Below are positions 1 through 6,948 of a stretch of 64,000 nucleotides of DNA, piece after piece. The position numbers and the translations under genes were made by a program. This DNA comes from an uncultured Anaerobutyricum sp. Lineage in GTDB: Bacteria > Bacillota > Clostridia > Lachnospirales > Lachnospiraceae. The notes below the pieces were generated by a model. The model saw only the letters and a program-made list of their open reading frames with translations. It was not told where the DNA came from and made no database searches. Within the stretch, counting starts at the first letter, position 1; the number at the start of each line of letters is the position of its first letter. The stretch is taken from NCBI RefSeq assembly GCF_934307085.1, contig NZ_CAKRCF010000011.1, positions 1-64,000 on the forward strand, given 5' to 3'.

Positions 1-124
1 CCACCCTATGATGTAACGCCACTTTAGATAGCAATATCTATCGGGGATTAAAGGTCGGAGGTGTAAGCCGTTAGTACGACTGGGCAGTTACAAGCCCATG
101 ACCTTTAGGTCGTGGGTAGTTGAC
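1..124 (+). mobile_element. Right end of an IS200/IS605-type element (partial, possible omega-RNA region)
   Basis: The window opens in non-coding, strongly structured DNA. At 95-116 there is a hairpin, CCCATGACC / GGTCGTGGG with a TTTA loop, followed by TAGTTGAC (117-124). A subterminal hairpin followed by a short TTGAC-like end is typical of the right ends of IS200/IS605 and IS1341-type elements, where the TnpB-associated omega-RNA scaffold is encoded. The upstream bases 1-94 may be the remaining scaffold. No tnpB is visible because the window begins here. The end abuts a coding frame that starts without a start codon, which supports insertion into a gene. The family call is recognition from memory; it has not been aligned. 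Confidence 0.5.
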
Positions 125-125
125 G

Positions 126-203
126 ACTGACGAAGAAAAGCTGACATTAATACAAAAATATGAAGATTTATCAGAGGAAGAAGAAGTAATGAGGTGGCTA
201 TAA
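126..203 (+). pseudogene. 3' remnant of a gene cut by the IS end
   Basis: An open frame runs from the IS end to TAA at 201-203 and encodes about 25 acidic, helix-prone residues (TDEEKLTLIQKYEDL, then EEEE...RWL). The frame is closed upstream by a TAG at 117-119 inside the mobile element and has no start codon of its own. The stop overlaps the ATG of the next gene by one base, so the two were probably translationally coupled. I do not recognise the family. It may be the C-terminus of a small regulator or antitoxin that was partner to the downstream HExxH protein. Confidence 0.5.
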
Positions 204-694
204 TGTGGCATATATGGATCATAGATGACTGGGAGAAAAATATTGATTTGACCAGAGAAGGGCATCGGACAGGGCTCCGGTTACGATTTGATAAAGATAT
301 TGACAGCGAAGTTCGCAGAGCATGCAAAGAATTTGCCGTCTTTTTGCGAAGAGAATATTTTTTTCCAATCCGGGTAGTTGTTTACATAAGAAATGTTAAG
401 AAACTTATTGCGATGGATGGAGATAAGGTGTATGGGACATTCTGGAGTATGTATGATGACTATAATATTGAACCACATATTCGTGTAGCCGCAGGGGATT
501 ATACTGATTTGTGTCACAAATGGGGAAAAGATAGTGCATTAACAGCGATACTATCTACGATATCTCATGAACTTACTCATTATTTTCAGTGGATTAATGC
601 ATTAAAACTGACACCGATTGGACAAGAGAGACAGGCGACAAATTATGCACGATATATACTAGATGAATATGCGGAAACGAGAGAACATCCATAG
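203..694 (+). CDS. Hypothetical protein with HExxH metallopeptidase motif
   Basis: A 163-residue protein. The start at ATG 203 is preferred over GTG 194 because GAGGTGG (191-197) lies five bases upstream. Near residue 125 it has SHELTHYFQW, a zincin-type HExxH motif inside a predicted helix, followed by an Asn/Ala/Tyr-rich helix and a late Glu-Tyr-Ala-Glu segment that could supply the third zinc ligand. There is no signal peptide or membrane segment, so it is probably cytoplasmic. It follows a gene remnant with a one-base overlap and precedes another unknown gene by 13 bp. Small HExxH proteins in mobile islands often partner with regulators (ImmA/IrrE-like). That role is inference only. Confidence 0.6.
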   Translation: MWHIWIIDDWEKNIDLTREGHRTGLRLRFDKDIDSEVRRACKEFAVFLRREYFFPIRVVVYIRNVKKLIAMDGDKVYGTFWSMYDDYNIEPHIRVAAGDYTDLCHKWGKDSALTAILSTISHELTHYFQWINALKLTPIGQERQATNYARYILDEYAETREHP

Positions 695-707
695 GGGGAA
701 GAAGTAG

Positions 708-1136
708 ATGATGAACGGCAATATTTCAATAAAGAAACTATGGTATGATGAAGACTTCTATGAAGTGCAGATTATAATGAGTACGGAGCAAATTCGTTGT
801 AAGATAAATACATATATTGTTGATGAAGAAATGAATGCTCTTTCACAAAAAATATTAGATTATGTGAAAAACGATACAGGATTTTACTGGGAGATAGGAG
901 AAGAAGATTCAGATAGCTGCCCTAAAATTATTATAGAATCATCTGCAAAAGATATATCGGGACATATTGTGTTAAACGCATCATGTCAGTTACAATCAAT
1001 TGAAGAAAATGCGAAATGTAATTATAATTGCAAATTTCCGATAAAAACAGAAATGGGTTTGCTTTATAATTTTGCTAAGCAGCTACCGAAGCTTAATGAA
1101 CAAGAAGTAGGAATATGCGTTCACCTTTGGGAATAA
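708..1136 (+). CDS. Hypothetical protein
   Basis: A 142-residue acidic soluble protein that I do not recognise. It starts at ATG 708 (or the adjacent ATG 711) behind GGGGGAAG and lies 13 bp after the HExxH gene, so the two are likely one transcript. The fold looks alpha/beta with a KIIIESSAKDISGHIVL strand region and two Cys in the middle. Its 3' end overlaps the 3' end of the convergent hicB-like gene by 16 bp. Size, acidity and island context resemble immunity-type or antitoxin-type proteins, but nothing in the sequence proves this. Confidence 0.5.
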   Translation: MMNGNISIKKLWYDEDFYEVQIIMSTEQIRCKINTYIVDEEMNALSQKILDYVKNDTGFYWEIGEEDSDSCPKIIIESSAKDISGHIVLNASCQLQSIEENAKCNYNCKFPIKTEMGLLYNFAKQLPKLNEQEVGICVHLWE

Positions 1137-1417
1137 TATTCTGCGACATCTACAGTAACAATATTTACAAAAGCTTCATTTGAAGTTACTTCCAGTTCAT
1201 CCATAATCTTTTGTATATCAATATCTTGAAGACCAGATGCCGGTGGAACATTTTCACCTTCCAAATTAGAAGAATATAAATATCCGGCCAGACAATCAAC
1301 TGCCATAGAAAAAGCATCTTCGAGATCATCGCCACAGGTAGCGGTATTTAAATCAGGAAAAATAACGGAGTAACCAGTATCCTCTTTAATAAAGCAAGCT
1401 GGATAAGCAGATAACAT
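1121..1417 (-). CDS. HicB-family antitoxin-like protein
   Basis: A 98-residue protein of the HicB (RNase H-like fold) family. The N-terminal half reads YPACFIKEDTGYSVIFPDL, then CGDDLEDAFSMAVDCLAGYL, the usual strand-strand-helix pattern in which the antitoxin core fits into HicA. The start at 1417 is preferred to 1435 because GGAGGTG sits six bases upstream. No hicA is seen on either side, so this is an orphan HicB or the toxin has been lost. The C-terminal part lacks an evident ribbon-helix-helix DNA-binding domain. A 66-bp repeat with promoter-like boxes lies upstream at 1496-1561. Confidence 0.75.
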   Translation of the reverse strand: MLSAYPACFIKEDTGYSVIFPDLNTATCGDDLEDAFSMAVDCLAGYLYSSNLEGENVPPASGLQDIDIQKIMDELEVTSNEAFVNIVTVDVAEYYSQR

Positions 1418-1495
1418 AATTAACACCTCCGTCATAATGCAGGGAGTTACGAGAAAGTAACTCCGGACTGCTTTGATATACTTTGTAGAAAATAT

Positions 1496-1561
1496 AACTG
1501 GGAAAAACTAAAAGATTAAACAATTAAATCATAACATAGAAATATATAAAATCAATAAAAT
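1496..1561 (-). repeat. Direct repeat copy 1 (promoter-like)
   Basis: About 66 bp that match 2178-2243 closely, sharing AAATCATAACATAGAAA and AAATCAATAAAAT. Read on the minus strand it offers TTGATT, a 16-bp spacer and TATGAT, so it could be the promoter for the hicB-like gene. The second copy lies upstream of the DUF4258 pair on the same strand. Confidence 0.65.
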
Positions 1562-1574
1562 ATTCTGATTAAAT

Positions 1575-1802
1575 TTATGCTGTTTGTTGATAATCTACTA
1601 CCGCAATTTCAGTCAATACTCCTTTAATTTTTTGAATAATATTTTCAATTTTTTCTAAAGTTTCTCCTGATAAATATTCTTCTCCGCATTGGGTACATTT
1701 TTCACAAGGTACATTTTTAATAATAATATAACAATCATGATAATCAGTCATATACGTTGTTGTAGAAGTTTCAATATTCCCTTTACAATAAAAGCAAGTC
1801 AC
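1575..1802 (-). CDS. YgiT/MqsA-type zinc-finger antitoxin
   Basis: A 75-residue protein with two CxxC knuckles, CFYC near the start and CTQC at about residues 36-39. This is the YgiT/MqsA N-terminal zinc-binding module. The remainder (LEKIENIIQKIKG) is one helix; the HTH half found in full MqsA is absent. It starts with GTG at 1802, overlapping the stop of the DUF4258 gene in a GTGA arrangement, with AAAGGAG inside the upstream gene, so translation is coupled. In the known family the zinc-finger protein neutralises the upstream toxin. Here it is expected to bind the DUF4258 protein. Confidence 0.75.
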   Translation of the reverse strand: MTCFYCKGNIETSTTTYMTDYHDCYIIIKNVPCEKCTQCGEEYLSGETLEKIENIIQKIKGVLTEIAVVDYQQTA

Positions 1803-2122
1803 TTATCATTCTCCTTTCTGGTTTTGAAATCAGATTCCCATTTATTAATATCAGGAAAATATGCAGTTATAAGAAACAAATCAGCATCGTGTTGTCCAAT
1901 CACTATATGGAGATATTTATTTTTTATGCTTACTCCTAAAATTAGACAACTGGGATAAGGATAATCATCAGGATATTGTTCAATAATCTCTCCATTCATA
2001 ATACAAAACAAAATATCTTTCAAAAAAATTCCACGTTGCTCTAAACGTTTTGCGGCATGGAGAGTAATATGAATATTTTTCGGGTTGCATAATTTTCGTA
2101 ACTCTAAAATATCTAATTCCAT
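1799..2122 (-). CDS. DUF4258 protein, probable MqsR-like toxin
   Basis: A 107-residue protein with the DUF4258 pattern: ITLHAAKRLEQRGI, then DILFCIMNGEIIEQYPDDYPYPSCLILG, then a VIGQHDADLFLITAYFP strand pair. The His-Ala..Arg..Gln-Arg helix and the late Ile-Thr-Ala-Tyr strand resemble the RelE/MqsR fold, where small basic enzymes cut mRNA. It is the first gene of a two-gene cassette with the zinc-finger gene and has its own SD (AAGGAG). Toxin activity is inferred from gene order and family and has not been demonstrated. A promoter-like repeat lies at 2178-2243. Confidence 0.7.
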   Translation of the reverse strand: MELDILELRKLCNPKNIHITLHAAKRLEQRGIFLKDILFCIMNGEIIEQYPDDYPYPSCLILGVSIKNKYLHIVIGQHDADLFLITAYFPDINKWESDFKTRKENDK

Positions 2123-2177
2123 TTGAGAGAGATTCTCCTTTTTTATTCAAATATAAAAACGAGCAGGCAACAATATA

Positions 2178-2243
2178 TCTGGAAAAAAATAAAAGATTTC
2201 ACAACTAAATCATAACATAGAAAATATATGAAATCAATAAAAT
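2178..2243 (-). repeat. Direct repeat copy 2 (promoter-like)
   Basis: Second copy of the repeat at 1496-1561. On the minus strand it has TTGATT, a 17-bp spacer and TATGAT, placed about 55 bp upstream of the DUF4258 start, so it probably drives the toxin-antitoxin cassette. The two copies bracket the cassette exactly, which suggests the unit was duplicated or can be lost by recombination. Confidence 0.65.
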
Positions 2244-2271
2244 GTGGAAAATAAATTATTCTAACAAAATT

Positions 2272-2886
2272 TTAAGAAACAGAATTCTGTACATTCTCAC
2301 TATATTTTTCAAAACTTTTTTCTATTTTTTCCAGCTTGCGGGCATGTTCTTTTAATTCTTTTACGAGTTTTTCTCTATCCTGCCGTTCTTTTTTATAGTT
2401 GATTCGGTGTTCCATACTCGCCCAAAAATCCATTGACATTGTTCGGAACTGAATTTCTACAGGGAAATATTCCATACCATCAAGACAGTAAACAGGAATG
2501 CCGAGAATGATATGGTAACTACGATAGCCATTAGGCTTAGGCCCGGCAATATAGTCCCGTTCTTTCATGACGATTAAATCGGTCTGGCTTTTTAAAATTT
2601 CGATTAGGTTATATATGTCATTGACAAAATAGCAGATAACTCTTGCACCGGCGATGTCCATAAGAAAGTTTTTCGCATTTGTCATAGAGGGTTTTTTCTC
2701 CTTTTTAATCAGTTTATCTTCAATACTTTTTTTCGATTTGATTCGGCTTTGAATGTTGTGAATGGGAACAGGATGTGTAGCCGACGATTCGTATAAAGTG
2801 TGATTTAATGTATCAAGACGGCTTAAAAGCATCTGCATGGCATCTTCATATGGTTTAATTAAATTATAATATTCTTTTTCATTCAT
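2272..2886 (-). CDS. Small alarmone synthetase (RelA/SpoT nucleotidyltransferase domain)
   Basis: About 204 residues containing only the (p)ppGpp synthetase domain. It would transfer pyrophosphate from ATP to GDP or GTP. Visible family motifs are LMDIAGARVICYF, KERDYIAGPKPNGYRSYH (the G-loop with the stacking Tyr) and VEIQFRTMSMDFWASMEH. There is no HD hydrolase, TGS or ACT domain. The start at 2886 was chosen as the first ATG after GAGGAGG although the spacing of 12 is long; ATG 2907 would include the SD. It lies in a toxin-antitoxin island, unlike the second synthetase at 33622. A toxSAS-type role is possible but no cognate antitoxin is obvious. Confidence 0.85.
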   Translation of the reverse strand: MNEKEYYNLIKPYEDAMQMLLSRLDTLNHTLYESSATHPVPIHNIQSRIKSKKSIEDKLIKKEKKPSMTNAKNFLMDIAGARVICYFVNDIYNLIEILKSQTDLIVMKERDYIAGPKPNGYRSYHIILGIPVYCLDGMEYFPVEIQFRTMSMDFWASMEHRINYKKERQDREKLVKELKEHARKLEKIEKSFEKYSENVQNSVS

Positions 2887-2982
2887 AAGTTTAGTATTCC
2901 TCCTCATATCATTTATCATTCTATTGGAAAAATGTGTTTAATGTATGGCAGAGAAATAACGGTTTGTTTACGGTATTCTTAC

Positions 2983-3120
2983 ATTAGAGCGTGTTTGAAA
3001 AATCATTCCTGCAACCTGCACGCCTCAATTTACGGTATATTTTACCTTCATTCAGTTGACGTAGCCCGCTACGCCGCCCTCATTCAGGCGAAATCTCCCA
3101 CAAATTGTAACGCACATCTT
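2983..3120 (+). repeat. Intergenic repeat R1, copy 1
   Basis: The gene-free stretch 2887-3192 holds TTAGAGCGTGTTTGAAA (2983-2999) followed by a GC-richer segment, CCTTCATTCAGTTGACGTAG, with the small palindrome CGTAGCCCGCTACG. A related segment occurs at 9650-9760 (CCTTCACTCAGTTGCGTAGC ... GTGAAATCTCAC), and the TTAGAGCGTGTTTGAAA motif recurs inverted near 62368-62384 and in part at 23095. It reads as an interspersed repeat of unknown function. Confidence 0.5.
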
Positions 3121-3141
3121 ACAGAAAGCATTGATTTTTTG

Positions 3142-3170
3142 TTGATGTACTATCATTACAATGATATAAT
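3142..3170 (+). promoter_or_regulatory. Promoter of the DUF3990/HTH operon
   Basis: TTGATG (3142-3147), a 17-bp spacer and TATAAT (3165-3170) form a good sigma-A promoter 23 bp before the ATG at 3193. The 5' leader is very short, just enough for the strong SD GGAGGTGG. An ATCATTACAATGAT palindrome between the boxes could be an operator for the HTH protein encoded downstream. Confidence 0.7.
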
Positions 3171-3192
3171 ATCTTATAAGGAGGTGGCATAC

Positions 3193-3891
3193 ATGGGAAA
3201 AATTGAATTATTACATGGCTCGGATCATATCATCGAAAAGCCGGATTTTTTACTTGGTAAAACAAATAATGATTATGGACGGGGTTTTTATTGTACGCAG
3301 GAATTATCTATGGCTATGGAATGGGCTTGCAAGAAAAACAGTGATGGTTTTGTAAATAAATATGTTCTTGAGCAAGATTCCTTAAATGTATTGAATTTGT
3401 TAGATGGAAAGTACAATATTTTACACTGGATGGCATTGTTGCTAAAAAACAGGACATTTCGTCTTTCTAATGAGATTGCAATAGATGCCCGTGATTATAT
3501 TATTGAGAATTTTTCTATTGATTTAAATGCCTATGATGTTATTATTGGCTATCGGGCGGATGATTCCTATTTTTCTTTTGCAGAATCTTTTGTGCAAAAT
3601 GGTTTGCCTCTTCGCAGTTTAAACGAAGCTCTTCATCTGGGTAAATTAGGAACGCAGACGGTGTTAATTTCTGAAAAATCTTTTCGTAATCTGACATTTG
3701 ACGGGGCTGATTTTGCAGACAAAACAGTTTATTATCCTAAGTTTATTGCAAGGGATTCTAATGCGAGAGAAACGTATCGAAAAGAAATTCGTAACAGATA
3801 TTCTTATAAAAATGATATTTTTGTTTTGGATATTCTCAGAGAGGAGATGAAGGACAATGATTCACGCATACAGCGAATCTTATCTATATGA
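3193..3891 (+). CDS. DUF3990 protein, probable ADP-ribosyltransferase-fold toxin
   Basis: A 232-residue protein. The start at ATG 3193 is set by GGAGGTGG and a promoter just upstream. The N-terminus reads ELLHGSDHIIEKPDF, then DYGRGFYCTQELSMAMEWA, the DUF3990 signature (His in LLHGS, then GxGFYxT), which belongs to the ADP-ribosyltransferase superfamily. A later YFSFAESFVQNGL segment matches the region that carries the third active-site position. The protein is soluble with no secretion signal. Its 3' end overlaps the next gene, an HTH protein, by 35 bp, the usual layout for a toxin-antitoxin pair. The chemical target is not evident from the sequence. Confidence 0.75.
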   Translation: MGKIELLHGSDHIIEKPDFLLGKTNNDYGRGFYCTQELSMAMEWACKKNSDGFVNKYVLEQDSLNVLNLLDGKYNILHWMALLLKNRTFRLSNEIAIDARDYIIENFSIDLNAYDVIIGYRADDSYFSFAESFVQNGLPLRSLNEALHLGKLGTQTVLISEKSFRNLTFDGADFADKTVYYPKFIARDSNARETYRKEIRNRYSYKNDIFVLDILREEMKDNDSRIQRILSI

Positions 3892-4504
3892 TGCGAAGCA
3901 AAATCTGGCTGAATGTTTTGACTATGCAATTAGCAATTGTCGTTTTAATGCAGATATATTTTCAAGGCTGTTTGTCCAATCTGGATATGCAGACAAATTT
4001 GAGCGTGGAAATCCAGCGATCGTTTCAGGAATATCTGGGATAGAACTGGCTCAGGAAATCATTATGTATGCTTATACGAATTACAAATTTCCAGAAAAAA
4101 TATTTTCTGAGGAACGTTCTGAAGTCTATTGGGCTGGTTGGGCTTTGGCGGAGTATCAGTGGATTACCTGTAGACGATTCAAAGATATTTTTTCAAGAAT
4201 ACCTCTTTCAGAAACTGTTACAATGTATAGCGTATATCATGAAATGGATATAGGGCATTTCATTGAAGATATGAATAAAAAATATATGAGCGTAACACAG
4301 GAAATTCATTTAAAAACAATTCGTGAAAATCGTGGCATATCTCAAGTAGAACTTGCAGCACTTTCAGGTGTAAAACTTCGTTCGATACAAATGTATGAGC
4401 AAAAAGTAAATGATATTGATAAAGCACAGGCGAGAACCCTTTACAAACTTTCAAGAGTATTAGGATGCAGCATCGAAGATTTGTTAGAAAATCCGGAACT
4501 GTAA
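3857..4504 (+). CDS. HTH (XRE-type) antitoxin/regulator partner of DUF3990
   Basis: A 215-residue two-domain protein. The first 140 residues are a helical region (FSRLFVQSGYADKFERGNP, YWAGWALAEYQWITCR) as found in antitoxin partners of DUF3990. The C-terminal 65 residues are an XRE-type helix-turn-helix: LKTIRENRGISQVELA, then ALSGVKLRSIQMYEQ, ending in LSRVLGCSIEDLLE. It overlaps the toxin gene by 35 bp and has no separate promoter, so the two products are likely made together. The HTH probably binds the palindrome in the promoter at 3142-3170 for autoregulation, which is inference. The fused N-terminal region probably contacts the toxin. Confidence 0.75.
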   Translation: MIHAYSESYLYDAKQNLAECFDYAISNCRFNADIFSRLFVQSGYADKFERGNPAIVSGISGIELAQEIIMYAYTNYKFPEKIFSEERSEVYWAGWALAEYQWITCRRFKDIFSRIPLSETVTMYSVYHEMDIGHFIEDMNKKYMSVTQEIHLKTIRENRGISQVELAALSGVKLRSIQMYEQKVNDIDKAQARTLYKLSRVLGCSIEDLLENPEL

Positions 4505-4567
4505 AAAGTTAATGCTCGACTTGAATTTTGGCAGTACCATAAATATATAGTGTAAGAAAGGAAAATC

Positions 4568-5266
4568 ATGAACCAGAAAAACATAGTAAAAGACATACAG
4601 TCAAAACTTTTTGAACTTCAGGATATGAAGTATCGGGATTTTCATGCGAAGCTTATGCCAACGGTGAATAAGGAGAAGATTATCGGAGTTCGGATTCCTG
4701 TACTTCGTTCATTTGCAAAGGAGTTTGGTAAAACGAAAGAGGCAAAGCTGTTTTTGCAGGTGCTTCCACATTCGTATTATGAAGAAAATAATCTGCATGG
4801 GCTTTTACTAGAGCAGATAAAGGATTACGAAAAGTGTCTACAGGAGCTGGAACAATTTCTGCCTTTTATAGATAATTGGGCAACCTGTGATTTGCTTGCT
4901 GTTCGTACGGTAAAAAAGCATCTTGATGTATTTATAAAAGAGGTGTATCGCTGGATACAATCACAGCATACATATACGATACGATTTGGAATTGGCATGT
5001 TGATGCGATATTATCTGGATGAAAATTTTCAGATGGAGTATCCGGAAAAGGTGGTGCAGATTTGTTCAAAAGAGTATTATGTGAATATGATGCGGGCATG
5101 GTATTTTGCTACGGCACTTGCAAAACAATATGAGAACATTCTTCCATTTATAGAGGAGAAAAAGCTGGATGTCTGGACACATAATAAAACAATTCAAAAA
5201 GCGATTGAGAGTTATCGGATAACACCGGAGCAGAAAATGTATCTTAGAACATTAAAAATAAAGTAA
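4568..5266 (+). CDS. DNA alkylation repair protein (AlkD-like HEAT-repeat glycosylase)
   Basis: A 232-residue all-helical protein of the AlkC/AlkD family, which removes alkylated purines without base flipping. Family features are IGVRIPVLRSFAKEFGK near residue 40, HGLLLEQIKDY, then FIDNWATCDLLA at about 98-109 (the conserved Asn-Trp-Ala-x-Cys-Asp with the catalytic-site Asp), and the RAWYFATALAKQ helix. Its length equals the family norm. The ATG follows AAAGGAA. It lies 63 bp after the HTH gene and 22 bp before the nuclease-ATPase gene, in the same orientation. Confidence 0.88.
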   Translation: MNQKNIVKDIQSKLFELQDMKYRDFHAKLMPTVNKEKIIGVRIPVLRSFAKEFGKTKEAKLFLQVLPHSYYEENNLHGLLLEQIKDYEKCLQELEQFLPFIDNWATCDLLAVRTVKKHLDVFIKEVYRWIQSQHTYTIRFGIGMLMRYYLDENFQMEYPEKVVQICSKEYYVNMMRAWYFATALAKQYENILPFIEEKKLDVWTHNKTIQKAIESYRITPEQKMYLRTLKIK

Positions 5267-5288
5267 TGATTCCATTCGAGGTGACAAA

Positions 5289-6848
5289 GTGAAATCACTA
5301 TCAATTTATACACTTACAAGAAATCAGAGTATAGAGCATATATCAAAACTGGAAAGACAGTTATCCGGAAGGGAGTTTCCTTTAAAAATACGTACCTGGG
5401 AATGGGAAAGTATGAGGGCATTGGCAGCTCAGTTGGAAATGTATATGCAGGAAGTATATTCCCTCCGTTTTTTTTATTCTTTTCAGATTCCAAGACTGGG
5501 AAAAGAGTTTGATCTTCTTCAGATTAAGGACAATTATATCGTAAATATTGAGTTAAAGAGTGGGGTGGTTTCGGATCAGGCAATTCGTAAGCAGCTGATT
5601 CAGAATCGCTATTATTTATCTGTTTTAGGAAGACCAATTCAATCTTATACTTATATTAGCAGCCAGAACAGGCTGGTTCGTCTGACACATCATGATCATA
5701 TTGTGGATGCAGACTGGGAAAGATTATGTGAGGATTTACAAAAAGAAGGTACGAATTATGAAGGAAATATCGAAGATTTGTTTCGGGCGGAGTTATATTT
5801 GATCTCACCGATAACAGACCCTGTCCGTTTTTTAAAAAAAGAATATTTCCTGACTTCTCAGCAAAGAGATATTGAGAAAAAGATTTTAAGAGATATTTAT
5901 GCAAAGCAATCAGGATGTTTTTGGTTTAGTGGAATTCCGGGAACAGGAAAAACCTTGCTTCTTTATGATATTGCTATGAAGCTGTCTGTTCGCCATCGAA
6001 TCTGTATGGTACATTGCGAGGAGAATGGAGAAAAGTGGAGAATATTACATGAACGCTTGCAAAGAATTGATTTTTTGGCAGATGAGCAGATTCGTATCGA
6101 GAAGAAAAGTGGCCGTCAGAATAGCGGGCAGGATAAAGGACAGGATAGCAGTCGGGATTATGAGCAGAAGAAGCAATTCAATTGCGAAGAAAGGAAAGTC
6201 GGAACACAAATACCGCTTGAAAAATATAGAGGGATTTTAGTTGATGAGGCACATTTGCTTTCCAAAGATAAGATAGAGAGATTATTAGAGTTAAGCAAGA
6301 AGCAGCCTGTGATATTTTCCAGTGATTCCGAAGATGTTATCTCATCAGAAGAAATGGATAAAGAGAATATAAAAAAGTTAGAAAATCAGACAGATATTAA
6401 GGTGTTTCGATTGACAAATCGTATTCGGACGAATGCGGAACTTTCTACATTTATTCAGAATATGATGCATTTGCCGCCAAGAATGAATTCGCGGGGATAT
6501 CCGCACATTTTTGTAGTATATGCCAATGATGATGTTGAGGCACAGAATTTGTTAAGTGATTATATAAAGCAGGGATACCAGTGGGTTGAAAGAGAAGAAT
6601 CAGAGCTAGAGGAAGTACAGGCAGATTTAAAAATGCAGGCAGTCAGAGATATGGATAAAATAGTTCTTCTGCTTGATGAGCGGTATTATTATGATGAAGA
6701 GGGATATCTAAGGGCGACCTGTTTTATGAAAAATGGAAGCTCGTATGTAAGAAAGATTTTTCACAGGTTGAATCATGCAAGGGAAAGTATAGCTTTGGTA
6801 GTAAAGAATAATGAGAAAGTATATAATACGTTGCTGGATTTATTATAA
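5289..6848 (+). CDS. PD-(D/E)xK nuclease-like plus DUF2075/Schlafen-type ATPase fusion
   Basis: A 519-residue protein starting with GTG at 5289, five bases after GAGGTG. Residues 60-92 hold a restriction-nuclease-like motif: FDLLQI with Asp75, then IVNIELKSG with Glu88 and Lys90. From about residue 213 a P-loop ATPase follows: SGIPGTGKTLLLYD (Walker A), GILVDEAHLLS near 310-320 (Walker B), then FRLTNRIRTNAELSTFI, typical of DUF2075/SF1-like helicases. A charged Gln/Asp/Lys-rich insert at about 275-300 separates the two ATPase motifs. Nuclease plus DUF2075 suggests a nucleic-acid-acting defence or repair protein. It lies next to the alkylation-repair gene. Confidence 0.75.
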   Translation: MKSLSIYTLTRNQSIEHISKLERQLSGREFPLKIRTWEWESMRALAAQLEMYMQEVYSLRFFYSFQIPRLGKEFDLLQIKDNYIVNIELKSGVVSDQAIRKQLIQNRYYLSVLGRPIQSYTYISSQNRLVRLTHHDHIVDADWERLCEDLQKEGTNYEGNIEDLFRAELYLISPITDPVRFLKKEYFLTSQQRDIEKKILRDIYAKQSGCFWFSGIPGTGKTLLLYDIAMKLSVRHRICMVHCEENGEKWRILHERLQRIDFLADEQIRIEKKSGRQNSGQDKGQDSSRDYEQKKQFNCEERKVGTQIPLEKYRGILVDEAHLLSKDKIERLLELSKKQPVIFSSDSEDVISSEEMDKENIKKLENQTDIKVFRLTNRIRTNAELSTFIQNMMHLPPRMNSRGYPHIFVVYANDDVEAQNLLSDYIKQGYQWVEREESELEEVQADLKMQAVRDMDKIVLLLDERYYYDEEGYLRATCFMKNGSSYVRKIFHRLNHARESIALVVKNNEKVYNTLLDLL

Positions 6849-6948
6849 ACAAAAGAAAATAATGGGAAAGTGCTAGAGTGTGTTTTCTCTGCTTTTTTTG
6901 TTATATTTTGTGTTATAATAAAAATAATTTTTTTAGAGGAGACATATA

